Shown here: positions 16,617 through 25,996 of the stretch, piece after piece | Layout: every line of letters begins with the position of its first letter | How positions within the stretch are numbered: position 1 is the first letter of the stretch | Assembly (NCBI RefSeq): GCF_003610895.1 | Contig: NZ_MCAS01000025.1 | Coordinates: 36,658 to 100,657 of the forward strand | Source: Paraburkholderia fungorum | GTDB taxonomy: Bacteria; Pseudomonadota; Gammaproteobacteria; Burkholderiales; Burkholderiaceae | Reading direction: 5' to 3' | Length of the DNA stretch: 64,000 bases | Translations under genes and position numbers: made by a program | The notes under the pieces: generated by a model | Database searches by the model: none | What the model saw: the letters and a program-made list of their open reading frames with translations, nothing else | Told to the model about the DNA's origin: nothing

Positions 16617-18599
16617 TCACTGGAATATGCCGAGTAGCGTCTGGAACAGGGTCTGCGCGGTCTGGATGACCTTGCTGTTCGCCTGATACAGCTGCTGATA
16701 CTGAAGCAGGTTGGCTGCTTCTTCGTTGATGTTCACGCCCGAGACCGACTGCTGCGCGGTGGTGATCTGCGTCACCAGCGCGGCCTGCGCCGTGCTCGAG
16801 GTCTGAATCTGGTTGGTCTGGTTGCCGATCTGGTTGACGTAGTTCGCATACGCGCCCGTCAGCGTGACCGTGCCGCCCGCCATGGCCTTCGCGTTCGACA
16901 GGTTCGACAGCGCCAGCGCATTGCGGCCGTCGTTGCTCGCGCCGGTGTTCGGGCCGATGGTGAACGTGTCGCCGTTCGCCGGCGCGCCGCTGATCGTCAC
17001 CGACACGCCGTTCATGTTGCCGGCCGTCGCGTTGTTGATCGTCAACGTCGCACCGGTGGCCGACGAATACGGTATGACAGGCGTCGTGGTGGTGTTGTAA
17101 GTGGTGGTGGTCGGCGGTGTGCCGGCCGTCACCGTGACCGTCGAGCCGGCCGGGAAACCGGTCAGGCCGGTGCCGTTGTACGACAGCGTGGTGGTCGCGT
17201 TCGGCATCGTGTAGCCGGCCGTCACCGTGCCTTGCGTGATCGTGCCGGTGCCGGTGTTGCTCGCCGTTGCGGAGCCGAGCACCGGTGCGGCGGCGGCGAT
17301 CGCCGACGGGTCCGTGACCGCCGTGTTGAAGCTGTTCAGCGCGCCGCGGGTCGGTTCGACCGTGAACGAGTCGCCGGCCTTCATCGTGCCGGTGGTCGAG
17401 AAATTCAGGCCGTTGATCGGCTGGCTCAGACTGGTCGCCGAACCCACCACATTGCCGGTCGAATTGTCGGTCAGCGTATAGGTGCTGCCGTTGAAGGCCA
17501 GCGTGTAATCGCCAGTAGTCGGCTGCGCGGGATTCGCGAACGAGACGTTCAGTTGCGCGTTGCCGGTATTCTGCGTGTTCGCGTAGACGGTCGGGCCGCC
17601 CACCGAGAACAGCGCGCCGCCCTGGGCGCCGGAGAGCGTAATGCCGAGGCTGTTCTGCGCGTTGACTTGCGATGCGAAGCTCACCGCAATCGCGCCAAGT
17701 TGCGCTTCGGCCGGATCGAGCGTCTGGCTGCGGAACGCGAGCAGACCGCCCAGCGTACCGCCGGTGACTTTGCTGTCGGGCAGGTTTTGCGGCGCGGCGG
17801 CCGGGTTAGCGCCAGCCTGGCCGAGATACTGCACCGACAATTCGCTGGTATCGCCCGTCGAAGGTGCGGTGCCCAGGTTGTAGCTGTTGGTGGACGACAC
17901 CAGCGGCTGGCCGTTGCTCATGAACACGCTATAGCTGCCGTTGCTGTTCACGACGTTCACGCCGATCAGTTGCGACAGGTTCGACACGGCGAGATCGCGC
18001 TGATCCATCAACTGGTTCGGCGGCTGCCCTTGCGTGCTGGCCTGGGAAATCTGACCGTTCAGTTGCGCGATCTGCTGCGTGTAGCTGTTGATCTGCGAAA
18101 CGGTGTTGCTGAGCTGGGTGTTGACGCTCTGGCGCAGCGCATCGTATTGCTGGCCGGCGGCATTGATCTGGTTCACGAGCGTCTGCGCGCCGCTCATCGC
18201 GGTCTGGCGGGTGGCCAGACTGGAGGCGTTGTTCGAGACGTTCTGCAGACCCGTGAAATAGCTGGTGATCGCGCTCGCAATACCGGCGGTCGGACTGCCC
18301 ACCAGATTGTTCAGCTGCGAGATCAGCGTGTTGTAGGTCGACAGCGAGCTGCCCGAGCTCTGCGCGTTGTTCAGCTGGGTGGTCAGATACTGGCTGTACT
18401 GACGCGTCACGGTGACGGTCGAGACACCTTGCGGCAGATAGCCGGAACCCGTGTACTGGCCGGCGCTTTCCGCGTAGACCGGGGTTTCGATCGTGTAGCC
18501 CGGCGTCGACGCATTGCTGATGTTCTGGCCGGTCGTCGTAAGTCCCCACTGGGCTGCGTTCAGTCCACTGAGTCCGAGATTGATGAGGTTGCTCGACAT
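16617..18599 (-). CDS. flgK: flagellar hook-associated protein FlgK (HAP1)
   Basis: 660 residues. FlgK caps the hook and forms the first junction zone. The N-terminus MSSNLINLGLSGLNAAQWGL with TTGQNISNASTPGYT is the family signature, and the C-terminus has the conserved SGVNINEEAANLLQYQQLYQ helix. It is about 110 residues longer than enteric FlgK because of Thr/Gly-rich inserts around residues 350-560. AGGA precedes the start with six-base spacing. No obvious sigma-28 box lies in the 97 bp upstream. Confidence 0.97.
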   Translation of the reverse strand: MSSNLINLGLSGLNAAQWGLTTTGQNISNASTPGYTIETPVYAESAGQYTGSGYLPQGVSTVTVTRQYSQYLTTQLNNAQSSGSSLSTYNTLISQLNNLVGSPTAGIASAITSYFTGLQNVSNNASSLATRQTAMSGAQTLVNQINAAGQQYDALRQSVNTQLSNTVSQINSYTQQIAQLNGQISQASTQGQPPNQLMDQRDLAVSNLSQLIGVNVVNSNGSYSVFMSNGQPLVSSTNSYNLGTAPSTGDTSELSVQYLGQAGANPAAAPQNLPDSKVTGGTLGGLLAFRSQTLDPAEAQLGAIAVSFASQVNAQNSLGITLSGAQGGALFSVGGPTVYANTQNTGNAQLNVSFANPAQPTTGDYTLAFNGSTYTLTDNSTGNVVGSATSLSQPINGLNFSTTGTMKAGDSFTVEPTRGALNSFNTAVTDPSAIAAAAPVLGSATASNTGTGTITQGTVTAGYTMPNATTTLSYNGTGLTGFPAGSTVTVTAGTPPTTTTYNTTTTPVIPYSSATGATLTINNATAGNMNGVSVTISGAPANGDTFTIGPNTGASNDGRNALALSNLSNAKAMAGGTVTLTGAYANYVNQIGNQTNQIQTSSTAQAALVTQITTAQQSVSGVNINEEAANLLQYQQLYQANSKVIQTAQTLFQTLLGIFQ

Positions 18600-18660
18600 G
18601 CGTCATCCTGAAGGGCGACACCGACCGCTTGCCGCCGCGTTACTTGAACATCCTGTTTAA

Positions 18661-18689
18661 CGGCCCTCGCGAAGAAAAATTGAGGGCCG
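18661..18689 (-). other. hairpin between ycgR and flgK
   Basis: CGGCCCTC (18661-18668) pairs with GAGGGCCG (18682-18689) around a 13-base T-rich loop on the minus strand. It could reduce read-through from ycgR into flgK, but it lacks the trailing U-run of an intrinsic terminator. Confidence 0.35.
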
Positions 18690-18696
18690 TCCCGCA

Positions 18697-19470
18697 TCAG
18701 CGCACCAATGAACGGCGCTTCATTTCGAGTTGCGTGATCAGACGTTGCAGCGTGTTTTCGGCGCTGCCAGGCAGCGTCATGAAACGGAAACCAAGTTGGT
18801 AGCGCTGGGTGCCGTTCGGCAACGCGGTGGAACGGTGCGACACCAGTTGCAGATCGAGCGAAAGCCGGCCGAACGAACCGAGCGACAGTTCGCAATCCTG
18901 CAGCCGCACGCCCATCGGCAATTCGGCCACCCGCTCATCGGCGGTGCGCATGCCGACGCCGCCGAGCGACAGGTCGTGAACCTCGAAACGGAACGTGTCG
19001 CCTTCGGGCAAACGGCCACTGCACACGTACGGATCGAGAATCGGCGCATCGACGCGGAAATACTCGCGGCGCTGCACGTAGAACAGCACTTCGGGGAAGT
19101 CGGCCTCGAACGCGGGCAGTCCTTCGTAGCGGGTTTCGCGCGGCGTGGCGGTCGAAAACTCGACACGCACGCCGTCGGGCGATGCATGAAACTGGCAGCG
19201 CGACGCGGCCAGCAGGCCTTTGTTCTGCTCGGAGAGCGCGCCCCAATCGAAAGTGAAGGTGCGCCCGCGCACGTCGACCTCGAGCAGGCGCGTCACGAGT
19301 TGGCCGCCCGCATACTCGACGGTAAGGAAATCGCCCCGATTGACGAGGTTGCGTAACTGAACGCCGATCTCCAGCGGATTGCGGCGGCCGAAATCGGGGG
19401 TGCTGTCGTCTAGCTGGGCGTGCGACTGGCCGGGTGCGTCGGTCTGGCCGTGCGACTGGTTAGTATCCAT
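18697..19470 (-). CDS. ycgR: flagellar brake protein YcgR (PilZ, c-di-GMP receptor)
   Basis: 257 residues from ATG 19470; the start is uncertain because ATG 19488 and TTG 19509 are also in frame and none has a convincing ribosome site. YcgR binds c-di-GMP and then FliG/MotA to slow the motor. The N-terminal YcgR domain (about residues 30-135, NPLEIGVQLRNLVNRGDFLT) is followed by a PilZ domain with the nucleotide-binding RRxxxR motif in VQRREYFRVDAP and the DLSLGGVGM motif. A strong sigma-28 promoter lies upstream, matching class III control of enteric ycgR. Confidence 0.92.
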   Translation of the reverse strand: MDTNQSHGQTDAPGQSHAQLDDSTPDFGRRNPLEIGVQLRNLVNRGDFLTVEYAGGQLVTRLLEVDVRGRTFTFDWGALSEQNKGLLAASRCQFHASPDGVRVEFSTATPRETRYEGLPAFEADFPEVLFYVQRREYFRVDAPILDPYVCSGRLPEGDTFRFEVHDLSLGGVGMRTADERVAELPMGVRLQDCELSLGSFGRLSLDLQLVSHRSTALPNGTQRYQLGFRFMTLPGSAENTLQRLITQLEMKRRSLVR

Positions 19471-19604
19471 GGGCTTGCCGGTATGCATGTTCTTGCGGGC
19501 GCGTGCCAAGGCTCCTGCCGGGGCTTTCGCGCGGTCTTCGTCGAAGCCGCAGCACGCGCATTCAACCGGACATTACAACGCTTTCCGGTATCGGGTCTAA
19601 CTGA

Positions 19605-19631
19605 TTAGCGGCAGCATTCAGCCAAAATTTA
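19605..19631 (-). promoter_or_regulatory. sigma-28 (FliA) promoter for ycgR
   Basis: On the minus strand: TAAATTTT, 11 bases, GCCGCTAA. This is 14 or so matches to the 16-base FliA consensus with the optimal spacer. It lies about 135 bp upstream of the chosen ycgR start. It is the main recognisable feature of the 400-bp stretch 19510-19909. Confidence 0.75.
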
Positions 19632-19758
19632 GGGCGTGTAATGAAATATTTGCCACAAACCTTAGAACGCCGATATTCGATCAGCTGAATCCGGGTGCAT
19701 CGAAACCAGTCTGCAATCAGCGGTACTCATTGGCAATTGCGTCGCTTATGCGGGTGGA

Positions 19759-19780
19759 CCGGCCGCCCACAGGCGGCCGG
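19759..19780 (-). terminator. GC-rich hairpin after flgJ
   Basis: CCGGCCGCC pairs perfectly with GGCGGCCGG across a CACA loop, about 130 bp beyond the flgJ stop. The minus-strand sequence that follows is not U-rich, so this may be a processing or weak termination signal rather than a canonical terminator. The rest of 19781-19909 shows nothing recognisable. Confidence 0.45.
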
Positions 19781-19909
19781 CCTCGTCCGTCTTGTTATGC
19801 ACCTGGCCCCGTCGCGTGCATACTTTATTCGAGAAAATCAGACTGCATGAACTGATTGGCTGCGCAATCCAGTGCAACCGCCCCTCCGCGCTCCTGTATT
19901 AACAGCAGC

Positions 19910-20899
19910 TCAGCCCATTTTCTGCATGATGGACATCAGTTTCTTCGCGTAATGCGGATCCGTTGCGTAACCCGCGCGCTGCATGCCATTTGCAAAGCCA
20001 TTTACATCATGCGCGGAATTGATCACCTGCGCGTAACGCGGATTGCCCTTGAGCAGTCCCACGTAGTCGGACATCGCTTCCTGATACGAGTCGTACGCAC
20101 GGAATTTTTCAACCGTGCGCTGCGGCTTGCCGTTCACGTACTCGGTCGTGACCGTCGAGACGGTCTTGCCGGTCCAGTCCTTGGTCGCCTTGATGCCGAA
20201 CACGTTGTGGCTGGTCGAACCGTCCGACTTCTTGATCTCGCTCTTGCCCCAGCCCGATTCGAGCGCGGCCTGGCCGATGATAAAGCGTGCCGGAATACCG
20301 GTCGCGGCACTGGCGGCTTGCGCCGGCGCGGCCAGCTTGTCGACGAAGGCATCGACCTTCGGCGAGCTGCCGTCACCCTTGAGCGGCGGCGTCAGCGCGC
20401 TGTTGGCCGAGTAGCCCTTGCCCATCGCCAGCTGGCCGTTGGCCTGCGCGTTGCCGTAGGCCTTGGCGAGCGCGTTCAGCGCCGCGGTCTGGCCTTCGTC
20501 GCCGCCGCCGCCCAGCGAATTCGCCATGCCGGCAAGACCGCCGCCTGCGCCGCTGTCACCCGTCTGCATGCCCTGATTGCGCATCATCTGCTTGAGCATC
20601 GCGTCAGCCACGCCGATGCCCTTTTGCGACAGCTGTTGCGACAACTGCTGATCCATCATCGAGGTGAAGGTGGCGCTGTCGTGCGAATCGAACGGACCGT
20701 CTTGCGGCGTCGCATCGCGCATACTCTTCAACATCATCTGCGTGAACACCGCGTCGAACTGCTGCGCGGCCATCTTCATGCCGGCCTGCGGTGAAGCCTT
20801 GGCCTGCGCGCTCAATTTGCCGAAGCCCTGCACGTCGAGCGCGAAGCGCTGGGTCAGGTCGTTCGCCATATTGGCGGAGTTAGTCGTATCCGAATTCAT
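19910..20899 (-). CDS. flgJ: peptidoglycan hydrolase / rod scaffold FlgJ
   Basis: 329 residues, the usual length for the two-domain FlgJ. The N-terminal rod-binding domain (about 40-110, AAQQFDAVFTQMMLKSMRDA) acts as the rod cap, and the C-terminal glucosaminidase/muramidase domain (about 175-325) bores through peptidoglycan; it contains IGQAALESGWGKSEI with the catalytic Glu and HNVFGIKA. A Gly/Ala/Ser linker joins them. It is last in the flgBCDEFGHIJ operon, 12 bp after flgI. Confidence 0.96.
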   Translation of the reverse strand: MNSDTTNSANMANDLTQRFALDVQGFGKLSAQAKASPQAGMKMAAQQFDAVFTQMMLKSMRDATPQDGPFDSHDSATFTSMMDQQLSQQLSQKGIGVADAMLKQMMRNQGMQTGDSGAGGGLAGMANSLGGGGDEGQTAALNALAKAYGNAQANGQLAMGKGYSANSALTPPLKGDGSSPKVDAFVDKLAAPAQAASAATGIPARFIIGQAALESGWGKSEIKKSDGSTSHNVFGIKATKDWTGKTVSTVTTEYVNGKPQRTVEKFRAYDSYQEAMSDYVGLLKGNPRYAQVINSAHDVNGFANGMQRAGYATDPHYAKKLMSIMQKMG

Positions 20900-20911
20900 C
20901 CCGTGTCTTCC

Positions 20912-22072
20912 TTAGATGATTTCAAGGTCGGCGCGCAAAGCGCCCGCCGCTTTCATGGCCTGCAGGATCGACATCAGATCCGCGGGCGTCGCACCGAGTG
21001 CGTTGAGCGCCTTCACCACTTCGGCGAGATTGGCGCCGGCGGTCACCATCTTGAGGGCGCCGTTGTCCTGCTTCATCTGAATCTGCGACTGCTTGGCCAC
21101 TACCGTCTGGCCATTCGAGAACGCGCCCGGCTGGCTCACCACCGGCTGCGTATTGATCACCACCGACAGATTGCCGTGCGCCACCGCGCAGTTCTGCAGC
21201 GTGACCATCTGGTTCATCACGATCGAGCCAGTGCGCGCGTTCAGGATCACCTTCGCGGCGGCTTGCGCCGGCTTGACGTCGAGGTTCTGCAATTGCGCCA
21301 TGAAGGCGACCTGCTGCTCCGGATCGGACGGCGCGCGCAGTTGGATCGTACGACCGTCGAGCGCGGTTGCCGTGCCGCTGCCGAATGCATTGTTCACCGC
21401 GGCCACGATGCGTTGCGTGGTGTCGTAGTCCATGTCGTTCAGGTCGAGCTGCATCGTGCCCGCTTGCGATACCGAGGTCGGCACCGCGCGCTCGACGATC
21501 GCCCCGCCGGCAATGCGGCCCGCATTGAGCGTGTTGACCTGCACCTTGCTGCCGTTCGCGCTTGCGCCGGCGCCGCCGACCGCCAGATTGCCCTGGCCGA
21601 GCGCATACACCTGGCCGTCCGCGCCCTTCAACGGCGTGAGCAGCAGCGTGCCGCCGCGCAGACTCTTCGAATTACCGAGCGACGACACCGTCACGTCGAT
21701 GGCTTCGCCCGGACGCGCGAACGGCGGCAACACGGCCGTTACCATCACCGCGGCGACGTTCTTCAACTGGATGTTCGACAGCGACGATTGCTGGTTGGTC
21801 GAACCCGCCGCCTGGTTGTTGATCGAGATGCCGAGGTTCGCCAGCATGTTGGCGAGCGTTTGCGTGGTGAACGGCGTCTGCGTGGTCTGGTCGCCCGTGC
21901 CGTCAAGACCGACGACGAGACCGTAGCCGATCAGCGGGTTGTCGCGCACGCCCTGAATCTGCACGAGGTCCTTCAGACGCTCGGCGTGCGCGGGCGTGGC
22001 GGCCGGCAGCGCGGCGCAGGCGAGCGCAACCAGAGCGAAAGCGCGGCCAAGGCGGGAAAAGACGGTACGCAT
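20912..22072 (-). CDS. flgI: flagellar P-ring protein FlgI
   Basis: 386 residues from ATG 22070-22072, just after the flgH stop; a GTG three codons earlier is possible. FlgI forms the periplasmic P ring around the rod. A Sec signal peptide (about residues 1-29, ending ATPAHA) is followed by the family N-terminus ERLKDLVQIQGVRDNPLIGY and GLVVGLDGTGDQT. Length and sequence pattern match the family throughout. Confidence 0.97.
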   Translation of the reverse strand: MRTVFSRLGRAFALVALACAALPAATPAHAERLKDLVQIQGVRDNPLIGYGLVVGLDGTGDQTTQTPFTTQTLANMLANLGISINNQAAGSTNQQSSLSNIQLKNVAAVMVTAVLPPFARPGEAIDVTVSSLGNSKSLRGGTLLLTPLKGADGQVYALGQGNLAVGGAGASANGSKVQVNTLNAGRIAGGAIVERAVPTSVSQAGTMQLDLNDMDYDTTQRIVAAVNNAFGSGTATALDGRTIQLRAPSDPEQQVAFMAQLQNLDVKPAQAAAKVILNARTGSIVMNQMVTLQNCAVAHGNLSVVINTQPVVSQPGAFSNGQTVVAKQSQIQMKQDNGALKMVTAGANLAEVVKALNALGATPADLMSILQAMKAAGALRADLEII

Positions 22073-22074
22073 GA

Positions 22075-22773
22075 TCACCACGGCGACACGTTAAGGAAGA
22101 AGCGCTGCAACCAGCCCATATTCTCGGCTTCGTTGAGATAACCCTTCGCTGAGTATTCGATCTTCGCGTCGGCCACCTGGGTCGAGTACACGGCATTCAG
22201 GTTGGAAATCGTGTTCGGATTCACCACCCCGGAGAAGCGCACGAATTCATCGCCCTGGTTGATCAGCATCTGCTTCTCGCCGCTCACCATCAGATTGCCG
22301 TTCGGCAGCACGCCGGTCACCGTCACGGTGATCGTGCCGTTGAACGTATTCGATGCATTGGCGCCGCCGGTTCCGTTGAACACGTTCGCACCGGTGGCGC
22401 TGAGATTGGTCTTGCCGAACAGCCCGCCGAGGAAGCCTGCGGTCGGCACGTTGAAGTTGGTGCTCCCCGAGCGGTTCGCGTTGGCGCCCGAGGACTTCGT
22501 CGCGTTGACGTTTTCCTGAATCACGATCGTCAGGATGTCGCCCACATTGCGCGGCCGCTGGTCTTCGAACAAAGGCCGGCCCGCGTAGCCCGGGTTGTAG
22601 ATCGAGCCAGGCGATTGCGCTTGCGGCGGCATCGGCGGCAGGGCCGTCATCGGCTGCTGCGTGATCGGCTGCTTCGGCACCAGACCGCAGCCGCCCAGCG
22701 TCGCGAGCAGCGTGAGCTGCACGAGTGCCTGAGCGGTGCGCGAATGAACCGGATGACGAGTGAAGTGCGACAT
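22075..22773 (-). CDS. flgH: flagellar L-ring lipoprotein FlgH
   Basis: 232 residues. FlgH forms the outer-membrane L ring. The lipoprotein signal ends at a lipobox (TLLATLGGC, Cys about residue 29). The family signatures SIYNPGYAGRPLFEDQRPRN and VGDILTIVIQENVNATKSSG are present, and the C-terminal region has GEKQMLINQGDEFVRFSGVV. It is in the operon between flgG and flgI. Confidence 0.97.
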   Translation of the reverse strand: MSHFTRHPVHSRTAQALVQLTLLATLGGCGLVPKQPITQQPMTALPPMPPQAQSPGSIYNPGYAGRPLFEDQRPRNVGDILTIVIQENVNATKSSGANANRSGSTNFNVPTAGFLGGLFGKTNLSATGANVFNGTGGANASNTFNGTITVTVTGVLPNGNLMVSGEKQMLINQGDEFVRFSGVVNPNTISNLNAVYSTQVADAKIEYSAKGYLNEAENMGWLQRFFLNVSPW

Positions 22774-22809
22774 CTTGATTACCGACTGTTAATTCCTGAT
22801 CCCTAAGCC

Positions 22810-23598
22810 TTAAACCTGCATCTGGCTGAGGGTCTGCAGCATCTGGTCGGAAGTCGTCACGGCCTTGCTGTTGATTTCGTACGCGCGCTGCGTCTGGATC
22901 ATGTTTACCAGTTCCTGCACCACGTTCACGTTCGATGCTTCCACGTAACCCTGGCTCAAGTTGCCGGCGCCGTTCAGGCCCGGTTGCGCGATGTTCGGCG
23001 CGCCCGACGAAGCCGTTTCCGCGAACAGGTTCTCACCCTTCGCATCCAGACCGGCCGGGTTGATGAAGGTGGCGAGCTGCATCGAGCCGAGCTGCTGGCT
23101 GTTGGTCGAGCCGGCCACGGTGATCGACACCACGCCGTCGCTGCCGATGGTCAGCGAGGTGGCGTTGCTCGGGATCGTGATGCCCGGAATCACCTGGTAG
23201 CCGCTCGAGGTGACGAGCTGGCCCTGGGCGTTGGTCTGGAACGAACCGTCACGCGTGTAGGCGGTCGTGCCGTCGGGCATCTGCACCTGGAAAAAGCCCT
23301 GGCCGTTGATGGCGATGTCTTTCGAGTTGCCGGTCTGCTGCAGGTTGCCCTGCGTGTACAGACGTTCGGTCGCGACCTGCTGCACACCCGTGCCGAGCTG
23401 GATGCCGGACGGCAGTTCGGTGTTCTGCGTCGAGTTCGCACCCGGCTGGCGGATGGTCTGATACAGCAGATCCTCGAACACCGCGCGCGAGCCCTTGAAA
23501 CCGTTGGTGCTGACGTTCGCGAGGTTGTTCGAAATCACGTCCATCTGCGCCTGTTGCGCATTCATGCCGGTAGCGGCGATGTAGAGCGAGCGATTCAC
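22810..23598 (-). CDS. flgG: flagellar distal rod protein FlgG
   Basis: 262 residues, typical. FlgG forms the distal rod. It has the rod/hook N-terminal motif MNRSLYIAATGMNAQQAQMD with VISNNLANVSTNGFK and the C-terminal EASNVNVVQELVNMIQTQRA with YEINSKAVTTSDQMLQTLSQ, which pair as a coiled coil. It lies between flgF and flgH. Confidence 0.98.
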   Translation of the reverse strand: MNRSLYIAATGMNAQQAQMDVISNNLANVSTNGFKGSRAVFEDLLYQTIRQPGANSTQNTELPSGIQLGTGVQQVATERLYTQGNLQQTGNSKDIAINGQGFFQVQMPDGTTAYTRDGSFQTNAQGQLVTSSGYQVIPGITIPSNATSLTIGSDGVVSITVAGSTNSQQLGSMQLATFINPAGLDAKGENLFAETASSGAPNIAQPGLNGAGNLSQGYVEASNVNVVQELVNMIQTQRAYEINSKAVTTSDQMLQTLSQMQV

Positions 23599-23639
23599 TA
23601 TTCTTCTCCAAGGTGTCGGGACAATCCCGGAACTACCCG

Positions 23640-24398
23640 TTAGCTAAAGCTGAGCAGCTGGTTGGCGGACTGATCGTTCTTGTCCGCGTTTTCCAGCAAC
23701 TTGGTCTGCATCTGGAACTGGCGCGCGTTGGTGATCATCGAGACCATCGCGGCGACCGGATTCACGTTGCTGCCTTCGAGCGAAGCCGGCGCCAGCGTGA
23801 CGGCCGGATCGGCGTCGGCCGGATTGCCGTCGGCGGTGCGAAACAGACCGTCGTCGCCGCGCGTCATGGTTTGCGGATCCGGATTCACCAGCTTCAGCTG
23901 ATCGACCGTCACCACCGCGGTCGGCGGATCGCCCGGCGTCAGCGCGGACACCGTGCCGTCCTTGCCGATGGTGATTTCCGCACCCGGCGGCACCGAGACC
24001 GGACCGCCGTTGCCGAGCACGGTCTGGTTCATGGCGTTCACCAGCTGGCCGTTCTCGTCGATATGCAGATTGCCGGCGCGCGTATAAGCCTCGTTGCCGT
24101 CGGCGGTTTGCACGGCCAGCCAGCCCGGACCCTGAATCGCCACGTCGAGCGGGTTGCCCGTCTGCTGGATCGGCCCCGGCGTATAGTCGGCGCCCGGCGT
24201 CGACGACAGCACGAAGGTGCGCGTGGTGTTGTCGTTGATCGAACTGCCGTCGCCGAACGCCATCGGCACGGCGCGGAAAGTTGCAAGCTGTGCGCGAAAG
24301 CCGGTGGTCGAGGCGTTCGCCAGGTTGTTGGCGACGATAGCCTGCTGTTCGAGCGCTTGCGTGCTGCCCGACATCGCGGTGTAGATCAGCCGATCCAT
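23640..24398 (-). CDS. flgF: flagellar proximal rod protein FlgF
   Basis: 252 residues, typical FlgF. The N-terminus MDRLIYTAMSGSTQALEQQA with VANNLANASTTGFRAQL and the C-terminal LEGSNVNPVAAMVSMI motif identify a rod protein of the FlgF subgroup. It builds the proximal rod with FlgB and FlgC. Operon position between flgE and flgG agrees. Confidence 0.97.
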   Translation of the reverse strand: MDRLIYTAMSGSTQALEQQAIVANNLANASTTGFRAQLATFRAVPMAFGDGSSINDNTTRTFVLSSTPGADYTPGPIQQTGNPLDVAIQGPGWLAVQTADGNEAYTRAGNLHIDENGQLVNAMNQTVLGNGGPVSVPPGAEITIGKDGTVSALTPGDPPTAVVTVDQLKLVNPDPQTMTRGDDGLFRTADGNPADADPAVTLAPASLEGSNVNPVAAMVSMITNARQFQMQTKLLENADKNDQSANQLLSFS

Positions 24399-24417
24399 GA
24401 TGGGAGGTCCCGGTCGC

Positions 24418-25953
24418 TTACAGGTTGATCAGGGTCTGGTCGACGGTCTGCTGGGTCTTGATCGTCTGCGCGTTCGCTTGATAGTTGCGTTGCGCGGTGA
24501 TCAGGTTCACCAGTTCGCTCGTCAGATCGACGTTCGAGTTTTCCAGCGCGCCGCCTTGCAGCACGCCGTGATTGGTCGAACCCGGCGCCGAAATCTGCGC
24601 GACGCCCGATTGCGAGGTCTGCTGAAACTCGTTGTTGCCGAGGTTCACGAGACCGTTCTGGTTCGAGAAGTTCGCGAGCACGATCTGGCCGAGCGCCGCG
24701 GTCTGCTGGTTCGAGTAGTTGCCGGTCAGCGTGCCGTCAGGGCCGATCGTGAAACTCGTCAGCGTGCCGGCTGCGTAGCCGTCGGGCTGCAGCGAGTTCA
24801 CGCCGTCCTTGCCGCCGTACTGCGTCGTGCCGGCGATGTTCAGCGTCAGGTTCTGCGGCGTCGACGAGCCGTCGGTGGTCGGGATCGAGAAGGTGTACGC
24901 GAACGGCGTGGTGGTGGCCGTGAAGGTGGGCGGATTCGTGAGCGGGGTGTTGACCTGGGTCGTGCCGAGCAGCGTGCCCGACGAATTGAAGTTCGCCTGG
25001 CCCACCAGGTTTGCCGTGCCGGTCGAGGTGCCCGCGTACACGTTCCATGTGCCGGCCGAGGTCTTGGCGAAGTACATGTTGACGGTCTGCGAGCCGCCGA
25101 GCGAATCGTAGACCGTCGTGCTGGTCGAGTAGTTGTACGTCGTCGAGGTGTTCTGGTTGAACGCGATCGGCGTCGGCTTGATGGTGTAGCTATCGGTACC
25201 GGCGGCGGCCGGCGTGCCGTTGAACGTGATGGTCTGGCCGTTGCCGAGCGGGATCGCCGTACCCGCGGTGTACGTGCCGTTGGTCGACGTGCCGAGCGTG
25301 TTGTCCGTCACCGTATAGGTGGTCGGGGTCGGGAACGTGACGGTGTAGTTGTCGTTGTTCGTGCCCGAGGCCGTATTCGTGATGGTTGCGCCGGTGGTGG
25401 AGAGCGTGCCGGTGCTGCTGACGGTCGCCACGGCCGGCGTGCCGAGCATCAGCGGGTCCTGCGCGTTCAGGTTCAAACCGGCGACGATCTTCGTGGTCGC
25501 TTGCGGCGCGATGTTCGCGGTCGGCACGCTGAGCGGCACGGTTTGCGCGGTGTTGATGACGCCCGAGCTGTTCGCCGCGTAGCCCATCAGTTGCAGGCCT
25601 TGCGCGTTGGTGATGTAGCCGTTCTTGTCGAGCTGGAACACACCGTTGCGCGAGTACACCAGCGAGCCGTTGTTCGACAGCTGGAAAAAACCGTTGCCGT
25701 TGATCGCGACGTCGAGCGCCTGGTTGGTGCTGGTGATCGTGCCTTGCGAGAACTGTTGCTGCACTTCGGACAGCTGGGTGCCGATGCCGATCTGGTTGTT
25801 CACCGCGGTCGCCACCGAATTGGCGTACATGTCCGCGAACTGCGCAGCGCCGCTCTTGAACCCGGTCGTATTCGCGTTGGCAATGTTGTTGCCGATCACG
25901 TCGAGATCGCTCGACGCTGCGGACAAACCACTCAAACCTTGTTGGTAACCCAT
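24418..25953 (-). CDS. flgE: flagellar hook protein FlgE
   Basis: 511 residues. FlgE polymerises into the hook universal joint. The N-terminal MGYQQGLSGLSAASSDLDVI with GNNIANANTTGFKSG and the C-terminal LENSNVDLTSELVNLITAQR are hallmarks. It is about 100 residues longer than Salmonella FlgE; the extra sequence is Thr/Asn-rich surface domain (about 185-290) with a YTVT...GNGQTITFNGTPA pattern also seen in FlgL and FlgK here. Confidence 0.98.
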   Translation of the reverse strand: MGYQQGLSGLSAASSDLDVIGNNIANANTTGFKSGAAQFADMYANSVATAVNNQIGIGTQLSEVQQQFSQGTITSTNQALDVAINGNGFFQLSNNGSLVYSRNGVFQLDKNGYITNAQGLQLMGYAANSSGVINTAQTVPLSVPTANIAPQATTKIVAGLNLNAQDPLMLGTPAVATVSSTGTLSTTGATITNTASGTNNDNYTVTFPTPTTYTVTDNTLGTSTNGTYTAGTAIPLGNGQTITFNGTPAAAGTDSYTIKPTPIAFNQNTSTTYNYSTSTTVYDSLGGSQTVNMYFAKTSAGTWNVYAGTSTGTANLVGQANFNSSGTLLGTTQVNTPLTNPPTFTATTTPFAYTFSIPTTDGSSTPQNLTLNIAGTTQYGGKDGVNSLQPDGYAAGTLTSFTIGPDGTLTGNYSNQQTAALGQIVLANFSNQNGLVNLGNNEFQQTSQSGVAQISAPGSTNHGVLQGGALENSNVDLTSELVNLITAQRNYQANAQTIKTQQTVDQTLINL

Positions 25954-25996
25954 GACGGTCTCCGTATCTGGAAAGTCGTAACTGACTGAATCTGAA

